From an uncultured Flavihumibacter sp. (lineage in GTDB: Bacteria; Bacteroidota; Bacteroidia; Chitinophagales; Chitinophagaceae), in contig CAMLPA010000013.1 of NCBI GenBank assembly GCA_946481605.1, positions 1 to 18,138 of the forward strand: a stretch of 18,138 nucleotides of DNA, in the 5' to 3' direction. The translations under genes and the position numbers were made by a program. Positions 1-10,793 of this stretch are shown in pieces. The notes under the pieces were generated by a model. That model did no database searches, was not told where the DNA came from, and worked only from the letters and a program-made list of their open reading frames with translations. The stretch's first letter is position 1; each line of letters starts with the position of its first letter.

Positions 1-759
1 GATACAGGGTTCATGCTTCAGCCGCATTTCTGGCGCGCCATGAACGACAATGATATGGGAGCTGACTTACAGAATACACTCTCCGATTGGAGAACGGCTC
101 CGGAAAATATGAAGTTGGAGAAAATGGAAGTGGCCCAGCAGGATGGACTTGCAACCGTGCGCGCGCGATTCAATATGCCTGACGTACATGCAACTTTGAA
201 TATTGAATACCTCGTGAATGCCAGCGGCGCCATCCAGGTAACGCAATCCCTGCTGGCGGATACCAGTTTCAAAACTCCGATGCTGCCACGTTTCGGCATG
301 AAATGGATATTACCCGCCGGGTTCAATACCATTGAATATTACGGACGAGGTCCCGGAGAGAACTACAACGACCGGTTCCAGGCCGCGCCTGTGGGCATCT
401 ACAAACAAACGGTGGACCAGCAGTTCTATCCTTATGTGCGTCCGCAGGAAACCGGAAATAAAACCGGCATCCGCTGGTACCGTATCTTTAACGCGAAAGG
501 AAACGGCCTGGAAATTACAGCCGATACATTGTTTTCGGCCAGCGCCCTGCATTACTTCACCGCCGACCTGGATGATGTGAAGGAAAAGCACCAGCGCCAT
601 GCTGCTGATCTGGTAAAGCGCCCGCAGACCCAACTCAACATCGATAGGATGCAGATGGGCGTTGGCGGTATCGACAGTTGGCGCTCCTGGCCACTCGAAC
701 AATACAGGCTTCCTTTTAAAAATTATTCGTACACATTTCAGATCAAACCAATTAAATAA
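1..759 (+). CDS. C-terminal part of a GH2 beta-galactosidase-type enzyme (5' end outside window)
   Basis: The reading frame is open from the first base, so this is the last 252 residues of a gene that begins to the left. It matches the C-terminal beta-sandwich (small-chain domain, domain 5) of LacZ-type GH2 enzymes. It begins with the HFWRAMNDND motif, equivalent to [10 protein letters not shown] in the next gene, then has LPRFGMKW, EYYGRGPGENYNDR and YVRPQETGN, and ends with the conserved GVGGIDSW block. The catalytic TIM barrel is not in the window, so activity and signal peptide cannot be checked. The stop codon lies 6 bases before the start of a second, clearly diverged GH2 gene, which implies co-transcription. 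Family knowledge predicts hydrolysis of terminal beta-galactosides. Other GH2 specificities, such as beta-glucuronidase or beta-mannosidase, are less likely because this domain 5 is typical of beta-galactosidases. Confidence 0.9.
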   Translation, partial: DTGFMLQPHFWRAMNDNDMGADLQNTLSDWRTAPENMKLEKMEVAQQDGLATVRARFNMPDVHATLNIEYLVNASGAIQVTQSLLADTSFKTPMLPRFGMKWILPAGFNTIEYYGRGPGENYNDRFQAAPVGIYKQTVDQQFYPYVRPQETGNKTGIRWYRIFNAKGNGLEITADTLFSASALHYFTADLDDVKEKHQRHAADLVKRPQTQLNIDRMQMGVGGIDSWRSWPLEQYRLPFKNYSYTFQIKPIK

Positions 760-3885
<3,126 letters not shown>

Positions 3886-3908
3886 CAGCTTTCAATAGAG
3901 AATTAATA

Positions 3909-4067
3909 TCTCGCAAAGGCGCGGAGGCGCTAAGCTTTGTTTGTAGGTATAATACTAAAAATACTTGTAATCAGCAGGAGAAAGACTGGTCATAATATGA
4001 TCTGTCTTAAAAAGCACCTGCGGTTTCGAAACGCAGCAGCCCTTTGCGCCTCTGCGCCTTTGCGAGA
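3909..4067. repeat. Pair of inverted GC-rich repeats in the spacer before the DUF2264 gene
   Basis: The left arm (3909-3934) begins TCTCGCAAAGGCGC. The right arm (4042-4067) is its reverse complement over 26 bases with two mismatches. About 107 bases of unlike sequence lie between. Repeats built on CGCAAAGGCGC words are familiar as dispersed intergenic sequence in Bacteroidota, so this may be a REP-like doublet. No transposase is encoded in the interior, and the open frame across it (3937-4278) does not look like a protein gene. A smaller near-palindrome, CTGCGGTTTCGAAACGCAG, sits at 4018-4036. TAATATTG at 4071-4078 differs at one position from the Bacteroidota -7 box, so the right arm may sit near a promoter for the DUF2264 gene; this is weak. 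Confidence 0.75.
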
Positions 4068-4114
4068 ATATAATATTGTGAAACAACAACTCTCCACCCG
4101 CCAAAAAAATCACC

Positions 4115-5344
4115 ATGCACCTAACGAAACTCTTACTGCTCTGCCTCCTTTCTTCCCCGCTCTTTGCGCAGAAGAAAACAAAAGCAACCACACAGCCACC
4201 TGCCACCGTGCGCCAGCAATGGCTGATGCACATGCAGCAAGTAGTGCGTCCCGTGCTGTACAACTTAGCGAACGATAGCCTGAAAATCAATATGCCGGTA
4301 GAAACGGCACCCAACATCGACAACAAAAACCACCGTACGCGCGTAAGCTACCTCGAAGCCTTTGGCCGTACCATGAGCGGCATCGCACCCTGGCTCCAGA
4401 GTGAAGCCGGTGATGCCCATGAAAAAGCCCTGCGTGCGCAATACCGCACCTGGAGCCTTAAAGCTTTAACCAACGCAGTGGATTCCTCCGCCAACGATTA
4501 TATGCTGTGGGACGGCGGACAACCACTGGTGGATGCTTCTTTCCTTGCCCTGGGACTGGTCCGCTGCCCGTGGCTCTGGGAAAACACCGATGAACTGACC
4601 CGGAAAAGGACGGTAGAAGTATTGGTGAGAACACGAAATACCGTACCGGTTTATTCCAACTGGATTCTTTTCCAGGCGATGATAGAAACATTCTTTCTGA
4701 AATACGGCTATCCTTATGATAAGGTAAGAATTGAATTTGGTGTAAGGGAATTCGCGCAGCACTGGTACACCGGTGATGGTATGTTCTCTGATGGGATGAA
4801 CTTCGCGCTGGACTATTACAACAGTTATGTGATACAGCCTTATTTATCGGCCATCCTTGAAGTGACAGGAAGAACTTATGGTTGGTTCGTACCGAAGTTC
4901 GATAAGATCAGTAAGCGCTACGCGGAGATTCAGGAACGCCTTATCAATGCCGATGGAACTTTTCCTGCTATTGGCCGTTCCATCGTGTACCGTGGCGGCG
5001 CTTTCCAGCACCTGGCCGATATGGCGGCAAGAAAGAAACTGCCAGAAAGTTTAAAGCCCGCGCAGGTGCGTGGCGCTCTTTCAGCAGTGATTACGCGAAC
5101 ATTGGGCGCACCAAAAACTTTTAATGAGAAGGGATGGCTCACGATGGGCCTTTATGGAACGCAACCGGGGCTGGCTGATTTTTACATTACCACCGGATCG
5201 CTTTACCTATGCACAACCATTTTTCTGCCACTCGGCCTGCCGGAAACCGATCCTTTCTGGGCCGATCCGGACACGCCATGGTCCTCCGCAGCCATCTGGA
5301 GCGGGCAAGACGCAAAGGTGGACCATGCCCTCGATCTGAAATAA
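4115..5344 (+). CDS. Secreted DUF2264-domain protein
   Basis: A 409-residue protein with a clear signal peptide (hydrophobic residues 5-17, predicted cut A18|Q19). The mature part is a single DUF2264 domain. The N-terminal signature LEAFGRTMSGIAPWL (about residues 80-94) and the C-terminal run with GWLTMGLYG and LPLGLPETDPFW are typical of the family, and length is normal. The family is poorly characterised. Its (alpha/alpha)-barrel-like helical pattern and frequent presence in polysaccharide-utilisation loci suggest a role in glycan processing, but no reaction can be assigned from this sequence. It sits between GH2 genes and a GH43/GH51 pair, so a role on arabinose- or galactose-containing substrates is an inference from context. 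The 229-base upstream spacer holds inverted repeats and may contain its own promoter; 46 bases separate it from the GH43 gene. Confidence 0.85.
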   Translation: MHLTKLLLLCLLSSPLFAQKKTKATTQPPATVRQQWLMHMQQVVRPVLYNLANDSLKINMPVETAPNIDNKNHRTRVSYLEAFGRTMSGIAPWLQSEAGDAHEKALRAQYRTWSLKALTNAVDSSANDYMLWDGGQPLVDASFLALGLVRCPWLWENTDELTRKRTVEVLVRTRNTVPVYSNWILFQAMIETFFLKYGYPYDKVRIEFGVREFAQHWYTGDGMFSDGMNFALDYYNSYVIQPYLSAILEVTGRTYGWFVPKFDKISKRYAEIQERLINADGTFPAIGRSIVYRGGAFQHLADMAARKKLPESLKPAQVRGALSAVITRTLGAPKTFNEKGWLTMGLYGTQPGLADFYITTGSLYLCTTIFLPLGLPETDPFWADPDTPWSSAAIWSGQDAKVDHALDLK

Positions 5345-5390
5345 AAATGTATTTTTAACACTTACGGGATTTTCCCAAACCGGTTAAGCT

Positions 5391-6341
5391 ATGTTCAAAA
5401 AAGTCTTCGTTAAAGCACTGCTTAGTGTGCTGTTTTTTTCTCCTGTATTATCCGTTTTTTCACAGGATAAAGTATACATGTTCAGCTATTTTAAAGGGAA
5501 CGGGGAAGACGGGCTGCACATGGCTTATAGCATGGACGGATTGAAGTGGGAAGCGATGAATAATGATAAATCGCTGCTGAAACCAACAGTGGCCAGCGAT
5601 AAACTTATGCGCGATCCCTGCATCATCAAAGGTGCGGATGGCCTGTTCCACATGGTATGGACTGTAAGCTGGAAGGACCGCGGTATCGGATACGCATCCT
5701 CCCCGGACCTGGTAAACTGGTCGGAACAACAATTCATTCCTGTTATGATGCATGAACCGGAAGCGAAAAACTGCTGGGCACCCGAAATCACTTACGACAA
5801 AAAGAAAAAACAATACGTGATTTATTGGGCCACCACTATTCCCGGGCGTTTCGCGGAAACGGATATTCCGGGCAACGATAATAACCACCGGATGTATTAC
5901 GTGACCACAAAGGATTTCAAGAAATTTTCCAAAGCGAAAGTGATGTATGATCAGGGCTTCAATGTGATTGATGCCACGATCCATAAAATCGGAAAGAAAT
6001 TCGTCATGTTCCTGAAGGATGAAACGAAAGTACCCGTGGCCCAGAAAAATCTCCGCGTTGCCACCAGTAAAAAACTGACTGGCGGATACGGAAAACCTTC
6101 GGCTCCGATCACGGGAAAATACTGGGCAGAAGGACCAACGGTTATTAAGGTAGGTGATGAATGGATTGTTTACTTTGACAAATACACCGAACATAAATAT
6201 GGCGCCGTTTCTTCCCGAGACCTGGTGAACTGGACAGATATCTCCGACAAAATTCAGTTTCCGAAAGGCACGCGTCACGGCACCGTTTTCTCTGTAACAA
6301 AAGCTGAATTCGATAACATGCAGCAACTGCTCAAAAAATAA
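5391..6341 (+). CDS. Secreted GH43 glycosidase, Bt3655-like (probable arabinofuranosidase)
   Basis: A 316-residue protein with a signal peptide (residues 1-24, predicted cut S24|Q25). The rest forms one five-bladed beta-propeller domain of GH43 with no added carbohydrate-binding module. The layout YMFSYFKGNGEDGLHMAYS near the N-terminus, RDPCII (D75), WAPEI, VIDATI (D194) and WAEGPTV (E247) matches the Bt3655-like GH43 group. By GH43 logic E247 is the general acid and D194 the pKa-modulating Asp. The general base is either D40 in EDGLH or D75 in RDP; sequence alone does not decide. The likely reaction is hydrolysis of alpha-L-arabinofuranosyl groups by inversion, though beta-xylosidase or exo-galactosidase activity is possible in GH43. 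The GH51 arabinofuranosidase starts 36 bases downstream, so the two probably share a transcript and substrate. Confidence 0.88.
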   Translation: MFKKVFVKALLSVLFFSPVLSVFSQDKVYMFSYFKGNGEDGLHMAYSMDGLKWEAMNNDKSLLKPTVASDKLMRDPCIIKGADGLFHMVWTVSWKDRGIGYASSPDLVNWSEQQFIPVMMHEPEAKNCWAPEITYDKKKKQYVIYWATTIPGRFAETDIPGNDNNHRMYYVTTKDFKKFSKAKVMYDQGFNVIDATIHKIGKKFVMFLKDETKVPVAQKNLRVATSKKLTGGYGKPSAPITGKYWAEGPTVIKVGDEWIVYFDKYTEHKYGAVSSRDLVNWTDISDKIQFPKGTRHGTVFSVTKAEFDNMQQLLKK

Positions 6342-6377
6342 TCCGATTGTTTGCTTTGCCATTATAAATACGACACC

Positions 6378-8345
6378 ATGAAAAAAGTTTCCATCGCATT
6401 GGCCCTGGCCGGGATGCTCTCCGTTACTACAGCAACCGCTCAATCGCCCGCTACCATTGTAGTGCAGGCAGGTAAAACCATTGCTCCGGTTCAACCCACC
6501 ATGTGGGGTGTTTTTTTTGAAGACATCAACTTTGGCGCCGATGGCGGCCTGTACGCCGAACTGGTAAAGAACCGCTCTTTTGAGTTCTCCATGCCCATGA
6601 TGGGCTGGCGGGAAACAAGGCGGAACACCGGGAATGTGCTGATCACCAACCACCAGGAAATGAGCAGCGCCAACCCGAGGTATGCGAAGATCACCGTAAA
6701 TGCCCCCGACTCCGGTTACCAACTGGTGAACGAAGGTTTCCGCGGTATGGGACTGAAAGCGAATGATACCTACGATTTTTCGATGTGGGCCGATATGGGA
6801 AGGGCGCGCAATGTACGCGTGGAAATAGAATTATTAAATGAGCAGAACCAGGTGATCGGCAGTTCTCCGGTGGCTGCTTCAGGAACAGGCTGGAAGAAAT
6901 ACGTGGCGGCTGTAACAGCAAAGGAAACTACGGCCAAGGGTAGGCTCCGCCTGGTATTCAAAGGAACGGGCGTAGTGGATGCAGATATGATTTCGTTGTT
7001 TCCCCGCGATACCTGGAAAGGAAGGCCCGGCGGTTTGCGCAAAGACCTCGTACAACTGCTCGCCGATATGAAGCCCGGCTTCGTTCGTTTCCCCGGCGGC
7101 TGTATTGTGGAAGGGCGCGACCTGAACAACCGTTACCAATGGAAAAAAACGGTGGGCCCGGTAGAAAGCCGCGAACTCATCATCAACCGCTGGAATACTG
7201 AATTTGCACACCGTTCTGCGCCCGATTATTTCCAGAGTTTCGGACTGGGGTTCTATGAATATTTTCTCCTTTCCGAAGACCTCGGCGCACAACCGCTGCC
7301 CATCCTCAATTGCGGGATGGCCTGCCAGTACAATACCGGTGAAGTGGTGGACCTCGACGAACTGGAACCTTATATACAGGATGCACTGGATCTGATAGAA
7401 TTCGCTAACGGAAGTGTGCAAACGAAGTGGGGTAAGCTCCGTGCCGATATGGGACACCCGGCGCCTTTCAACCTCACCATGCTGGGTGTGGGCAACGAAC
7501 AATGGGATGTGCAGTATATTGAACGTTACAAACGTTTCGAGAAAAGGCTGAAAGAAAAACACCCGGAAATAAAGATCATTTCCGGCTCCGGCCCGTATTA
7601 TTCCGGTCCGCAATTCGAGTACGCCTGGAAAGAGTTGAAAAAACTGGGTCCCGCTTTCATTGATGAACATTATTATGTGAACCCGGACTGGTTCTTCAAC
7701 AATGCGAAGCGTTACGACAACTACGACCGTACCGGTCCCAAAGTATTCGCGGGCGAATACGCTGCCCACGGTAAAGATGATAAAGCGCCCGAATCGCGCA
7801 ATACCTGGCTCAGTGCCCTGGCGGAAGCGGCCTACATGACCGGCCTGGAACGCAATGCCGACGTCGTGCAAATGTGTGCTTACGCTCCCCTGTTCGCGCA
7901 CGTGGAAGCCTGGCAGTGGCGTCCCGATCTGATCTGGTTCGATAACCTGAAAGCTGTAGGGACCCCGAACTATTATGTTCAGAAACTTTACGCCAACTAC
8001 AAAGGCACCAAAGTGGTACCAGCATTGCTGAACGGCGTTCCCGTTACCGGGCAGGATAGTCTGTACGCAAGTGCCGTAATTGATGAGCCAACAGGTAAAT
8101 TGTACGTAAAACTGGTGAACAACGCAGCAGTGGAACGTGTGATTAATATCCAGCCAGCCGGTTGGAAAAACACGAAGAAAGTAGGGATAAAAACACTTGC
8201 TTCCACAGATCTGATGCAGTACAATTCTGTAGAAGAACCCACTGCAGTAACACCAAAAGAAAGTACCGGCAGTGTTAAAAAAGGAATGCTTCAGCTTACC
8301 GTTCCGGCGAAAAGTTTCCAGGTCATCGAAGTAGGCAATAAATAG
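6378..8345 (+). CDS. Secreted GH51 alpha-L-arabinofuranosidase
   Basis: The ATG at 6378 is preferred over one at 6351 because it places a standard signal peptide first (MKKVSIALALAGM..., predicted cut A21|Q22), giving 655 residues. The N-terminal strand region has WGVFFEDINFGADGGLYAEL, a GH51 signature. Residues about 75-195 look like an inserted CBM4/9-type beta-sandwich, as in larger GH51 enzymes. The TIM barrel spans about 205-500, with acid/base E374 in GVGNEQW and nucleophile E460 in FAGEYAAHG; both are present. A C-terminal beta-sandwich follows. The retaining enzyme is expected to remove alpha-L-arabinofuranose from arabinan, arabinogalactan or arabinoxylan. With the GH2 and GH43 genes it makes an arabinogalactan or pectin side-chain substrate most likely. 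It is the last + strand gene before a bidirectional terminator. Confidence 0.94.
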   Translation: MKKVSIALALAGMLSVTTATAQSPATIVVQAGKTIAPVQPTMWGVFFEDINFGADGGLYAELVKNRSFEFSMPMMGWRETRRNTGNVLITNHQEMSSANPRYAKITVNAPDSGYQLVNEGFRGMGLKANDTYDFSMWADMGRARNVRVEIELLNEQNQVIGSSPVAASGTGWKKYVAAVTAKETTAKGRLRLVFKGTGVVDADMISLFPRDTWKGRPGGLRKDLVQLLADMKPGFVRFPGGCIVEGRDLNNRYQWKKTVGPVESRELIINRWNTEFAHRSAPDYFQSFGLGFYEYFLLSEDLGAQPLPILNCGMACQYNTGEVVDLDELEPYIQDALDLIEFANGSVQTKWGKLRADMGHPAPFNLTMLGVGNEQWDVQYIERYKRFEKRLKEKHPEIKIISGSGPYYSGPQFEYAWKELKKLGPAFIDEHYYVNPDWFFNNAKRYDNYDRTGPKVFAGEYAAHGKDDKAPESRNTWLSALAEAAYMTGLERNADVVQMCAYAPLFAHVEAWQWRPDLIWFDNLKAVGTPNYYVQKLYANYKGTKVVPALLNGVPVTGQDSLYASAVIDEPTGKLYVKLVNNAAVERVINIQPAGWKNTKKVGIKTLASTDLMQYNSVEEPTAVTPKESTGSVKKGMLQLTVPAKSFQVIEVGNK

Positions 8346-8371
8346 AATATGTTTCCATTATTAACCTACAC

Positions 8372-8400
8372 CTCACAAAGAATTTCACCAAAGCACTAAG
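8372..8400. repeat. Degenerate copy of the CGCAAAG/GCGCTAAG-type repeat
   Basis: CTCACAAAG (8372-8380) and AAGCACTAAG (8391-8400) resemble the two halves of the repeat arm at 3909-3934 (CTCGCAAAG and GGCGCTAAG). The spacing is changed, and the relation may be chance. Confidence 0.35.
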
Positions 8401-8485
8401 CTGCCCAGTGCTCAACGAATTGCTCAAAACCAATACGGAGGTATTATTCGTGTTTTTCCTAACCGAATCGAATACCCTGAACTAT

Positions 8486-8520
8486 GCCCCTCTCCCCCGT
8501 GAGAGGGGGCGGGGTGAGGC
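8486..8520. repeat. GC-rich intergenic hairpin repeat
   Basis: CCCCTCTC (8487-8494) and GAGAGGGG (8501-8508) form a perfect 8-base-pair stem around a 6-base loop, followed by GCGGGGTGAGGC. Such CCCCTCTCCC/GTGAGAGGG sequences are common dispersed intergenic repeats in many bacteria. No T-tract follows, so it is not called a terminator. Confidence 0.55.
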
Positions 8521-8525
8521 CCAAA

Positions 8526-8557
8526 AAAGCCTGTATCGTTCTCACAATACAGGCTTT
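8526..8557. terminator. Bidirectional rho-independent terminator between convergent genes
   Basis: AAAGCCTGTAT (8526-8536) pairs perfectly with ATACAGGCTTT (8547-8557) around a 10-base loop. On the - strand the stem runs into TTTTTT, which is strong. On the + strand it is followed by CTAATTTATT, which is weaker. It sits between the end of the GH51 gene (+) and the end of the clpX-linked small gene (-), where a shared terminator is expected. Confidence 0.85.
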
Positions 8558-8591
8558 CTAATTTATTGAATAACCGAACTTCCTCTAACCT

Positions 8592-8762
8592 CTAATCCAG
8601 AAAATCTTCTTCTTTCGGCTTATACTTATCAAATAACTTATCAATTGCTCCCGCGAACAACGGGAATTTCTCTTTCGTAAAATCCTTGATCACGGAAATG
8701 GCTTTGTAGGCCTGTTCTTCCGTTAAACCTTCCGCCTTCAGGCGATCCAGCAGATCATTCAT
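8592..8762 (-). CDS. 56-residue conserved-looking small protein downstream of clpX
   Basis: Reading leftward from ATG at 8762 to TAG at 8594-8592 gives a 56-residue, mostly charged, helix-prone protein: starts MNDLLDRLKAEGLTEEQAYK, has a central FTKEKFPLFAGAIDKLF and ends KPKEEDFLD. There is no signal peptide, membrane segment or Cys. The start is 22 bases after the clpX stop with no terminator between, and a strong terminator follows its own stop, so clpX and this gene form one transcription unit. The segment GLTEEQAYKAISVIKDF looks like a helix-turn-helix-sized amphipathic hairpin, not a DNA-binding fold I recognise. Function unknown. Position next to clpX permits a guess at a ClpXP-related adaptor or substrate, but nothing in the sequence proves it. 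Coding is supported by clean amino-acid composition and operon position. Confidence 0.75.
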   Translation of the reverse strand: MNDLLDRLKAEGLTEEQAYKAISVIKDFTKEKFPLFAGAIDKLFDKYKPKEEDFLD

Positions 8763-8784
8763 GAACGTGTAATTTATTCGGTTA

Positions 8785-10020
8785 TCAGGCTACTTTCAAC
8801 ATGTTCATCTTGCTCTTCTCGAACTTGCTTTTCGCATATTCTTCTGTAACATGGAACGTCTTCTCATTGGAGGAAGGCAGTTCGAACATAGCATCAGTAA
8901 GAATGCTTTCGCAGATGGAGCGGAGACCCCTTGCGCCCAGTTTGTATTCCATGGCTTTTTCCACCATAAAATCATACACGGCATTATCGATCGTGAGGCT
9001 GATGCCTTCCAATTCGAACAACTTCATGTACTGCTTCATGAGCGAATTCTTTGGTTCGGTAAGAATTGAACGCAAAGTAGGCGCATCCAGCGGGTTCAGG
9101 TAAGTAACTACGGGCAGACGACCCAGCAACTCGGGGATAAGACCAAACGATTTCAAATCCTGCGCATTCACGTACTGCAACAGGTTCTTCTTAGCCGCAT
9201 CCTGCATTTCTTTGTTCACATTGAAGCCGATCGCGTTGGTGTTCACCCTGCGGGAAATCACTTTATCGATGCCATCAAACGCGCCGCCGCAAATGAAAAG
9301 GATATTCTGCGTATTGACCTTGATGAGTTTTTGTTCGGGGTGTTTACGGCCTCCCTGTGGTGGTACGAGTACATCAGTACCCTCCAGGAGTTTCAGTAAA
9401 CCTTGCTGCACGCCTTCTCCGCTCACGTCGCGGGTGATGGACGGGTTGTCGCCCTTGCGTGCGATCTTATCGATCTCGTCGATGTACACGATGCCTTTTT
9501 CTGCTGCGGGCACATCATAATTGCAGACCTGGAGCAAACGGGTGAGGATGCTTTCCACATCTTCCCCAACATATCCGGCTTCGGTGAACACGGTCGCGTC
9601 CACGATGGCGAAAGGCACGTTCAGCAAACGGGCGATGGTTTTGGCCAGCAGCGTTTTACCCGTACCGGTTTCACCCACCATTACGATATTGCTTTTCTCG
9701 ATCTCGATGTCAGAAGTATCGGTGGTTTTTTGCTGAAGTCTTTTATAGTGGTTGTACACCGCTACGGCCAGTACCTTTTTGGCATCGTCCTGACCGATAA
9801 TGTATTCATCCAGGAAGGTTTTTACTTCCATGGGTTTTTTCACGGTGAGTTTGTATTGAGAAGATGGATTGTCGTCGCGCACCATCAGTTCCTGCTCAAT
9901 GATTTCCTGGGCGTGTTCCACACAGTTCTCACAGATATGCCCTTCCTGACCGGCGATAAGGATTTTCACCTCGTCTCTGCCGCGGCCGCAAAAGGAGCAA
10001 TGTAAATTGTTCTTCGCCAT
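8785..10020 (-). CDS. clpX: ATP-dependent Clp protease ATP-binding subunit ClpX
   Basis: A 411-residue protein, normal for ClpX. The N-terminal zinc-binding domain has C8, C11, C30 and C33. The AAA+ module has Walker A GETGTGKT (116-123), the substrate-gripping pore loop GYVG (149-152), Walker B with YIDEID (179-184), the RKH loop (225-227) and the ClpP-docking IGF tripeptide (264-266), followed by the C-terminal sensor-2 GARGLRS region near 362. It unfolds tagged or specific substrates and feeds them to ClpP in the cytoplasm. It follows two clpP genes on the same strand, but a terminator-like hairpin lies between clpP2 and clpX, so it may be expressed partly on its own. A 56-residue gene is co-directional 22 bases downstream. 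Confidence 0.98.
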   Translation of the reverse strand: MAKNNLHCSFCGRGRDEVKILIAGQEGHICENCVEHAQEIIEQELMVRDDNPSSQYKLTVKKPMEVKTFLDEYIIGQDDAKKVLAVAVYNHYKRLQQKTTDTSDIEIEKSNIVMVGETGTGKTLLAKTIARLLNVPFAIVDATVFTEAGYVGEDVESILTRLLQVCNYDVPAAEKGIVYIDEIDKIARKGDNPSITRDVSGEGVQQGLLKLLEGTDVLVPPQGGRKHPEQKLIKVNTQNILFICGGAFDGIDKVISRRVNTNAIGFNVNKEMQDAAKKNLLQYVNAQDLKSFGLIPELLGRLPVVTYLNPLDAPTLRSILTEPKNSLMKQYMKLFELEGISLTIDNAVYDFMVEKAMEYKLGARGLRSICESILTDAMFELPSSNEKTFHVTEEYAKSKFEKSKMNMLKVA

Positions 10021-10041
10021 GTATTGTTTCGTTTCAGATCG

Positions 10042-10085
10042 TAAAGGTACCCTTTAATAGGCACTCCTCATAGTAATAGACTATG
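10042..10085. promoter_or_regulatory. Two short inverted repeats just upstream of clpX
   Basis: TAAAGG-TAC-CCTTTA (10042-10056) and CATAGT-AATAG-ACTATG (10069-10085) are perfect 6-base-arm inverted repeats in the 70 bases between the clpX start and the clpP2 terminator. On the - strand TACCTTTA (10052-10045 read leftward) resembles a -7 box (TAnnTTTG) with one mismatch, but no matching TTTG -33 element was found. They may be operators or chance; the AT-rich composition raises the odds of chance. Confidence 0.3.
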
Positions 10086-10090
10086 AAAAA

Positions 10091-10127
10091 CCCCTGTAAT
10101 GCTGCATAAAACGGCAAATTACAGGGG
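10091..10127 (-). terminator. Rho-independent terminator after clpP2
   Basis: CCCCTGTAAT (10091-10100) and ATTACAGGGG (10118-10127) form a perfect 10-base-pair stem with a 17-base loop. Read on the - strand, the stem is followed by TTTTTC (10090-10085). It sits 23 bases after the clpP2 stop, placing clpP2 and clpX in at least partly separate transcripts. Confidence 0.75.
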
Positions 10128-10150
10128 AATTGTGGATAAATAGCTGATTG

Positions 10151-10783
10151 TTATAATTTGTCGATAACACCATCAACAATGCCATATTCCACGGCATGTT
10201 TGGCATCCATCCAGTAATCGCGGTCGAAATCCTTCATAATCTGTTCCACTTTCTTACCGCAATTCTCCGCAAGAATCTTTGCACCCAGTTCTTTTACGCG
10301 CTGGGTTTGAATGGCCTGTATTTCAAGATCGGCGCTCACGCCCTGCATATAGCCGCCCAGACTGGGTTGGTGAATCATCACCTCGCCGTGCGGGTAGATA
10401 AAGCGTTTTCCTTTTTTTCCGCCACTCAGCAGGATAGAACCCATAGAGGCGGCGAGTCCCATACAAATGGTGCTTACCGGCGACTGGATCATGCGCATGG
10501 TATCGTAGATCACCATACCGCTGGTAACCACCCCACCCGGACTGTTGATGTAGAATTTGATCTCTTTGCCAGGCTCATGCGCATCCAGCAGCAGGAGTTT
10601 CGTTACGATTTCCCTAGCGGATTTATCTTCCACAGGTCCCCAGAGGTATACGCTTCTTTTATCGAAGAAATATTTTTCGAGTTTCTTATTCAGCATCATC
10701 AGGTCATCTCTCTTGTCTTCCGGTTGTTTTTCTTCTTCCTCGTCCATCCTGAAGGCCATCTTATTATAGTTTGAAAGATTCAT
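10151..10783 (-). CDS. clpP: Divergent ClpP-family serine protease (second, clpX-proximal copy)
   Basis: The frame is open to 10855, but the first part is translated from a low-complexity spacer repeat, so ATG at 10783 is chosen, giving 210 residues. The protein has an acidic N-terminus (MDEEEEKQPEDKRDD, residues 13-27) not usual in ClpP. The Clp protease core follows: NSPGG (80-84), nucleophile S113 in GLAASMGS, H138 in VMIHQP and D189 in DFDRDYW. The triad is intact, with a two-residue longer loop between His and Asp than in E. coli ClpP. The N-terminal half (EKYFFDKRSVYLWGPVEDK) departs from the canonical form, so its axial pore and docking surface may differ from ClpP1. It may form a mixed ClpP1P2 barrel or a separate homomer. 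It lies 98 bases after clpP1 on the same strand. Confidence 0.92.
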   Translation of the reverse strand: MNLSNYNKMAFRMDEEEEKQPEDKRDDLMMLNKKLEKYFFDKRSVYLWGPVEDKSAREIVTKLLLLDAHEPGKEIKFYINSPGGVVTSGMVIYDTMRMIQSPVSTICMGLAASMGSILLSGGKKGKRFIYPHGEVMIHQPSLGGYMQGVSADLEIQAIQTQRVKELGAKILAENCGKKVEQIMKDFDRDYWMDAKHAVEYGIVDGVIDKL

Positions 10784-10793
10784 GGTGTAGTAT

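Noticed and set aside
3937..4278. 113-codon frame over the inverted-repeat spacer
   Set aside because: It runs through repeat DNA and into the DUF2264 gene in another frame, with no conserved features.
6351..6377. Earlier ATG for the GH51 gene
   Set aside because: It would put nine polar residues before a standard signal peptide; ATG at 6378 gives the normal export signal.
5460..6722. 420-codon open frame on the - strand opposite the GH43 and GH51 genes
   Set aside because: It mirrors two real genes with intact catalytic motifs. Its protein is rich in Phe, His and Gly in the pattern expected of an antisense frame.
6879..7901. 340-codon open frame opposite the GH51 gene
   Set aside because: Antisense to the GH51 catalytic domain, with no domain of its own.
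8486..8520. GC-rich hairpin as a second terminator for the GH51 gene
   Set aside because: No T-tract follows on either strand, and a better terminator lies just downstream.
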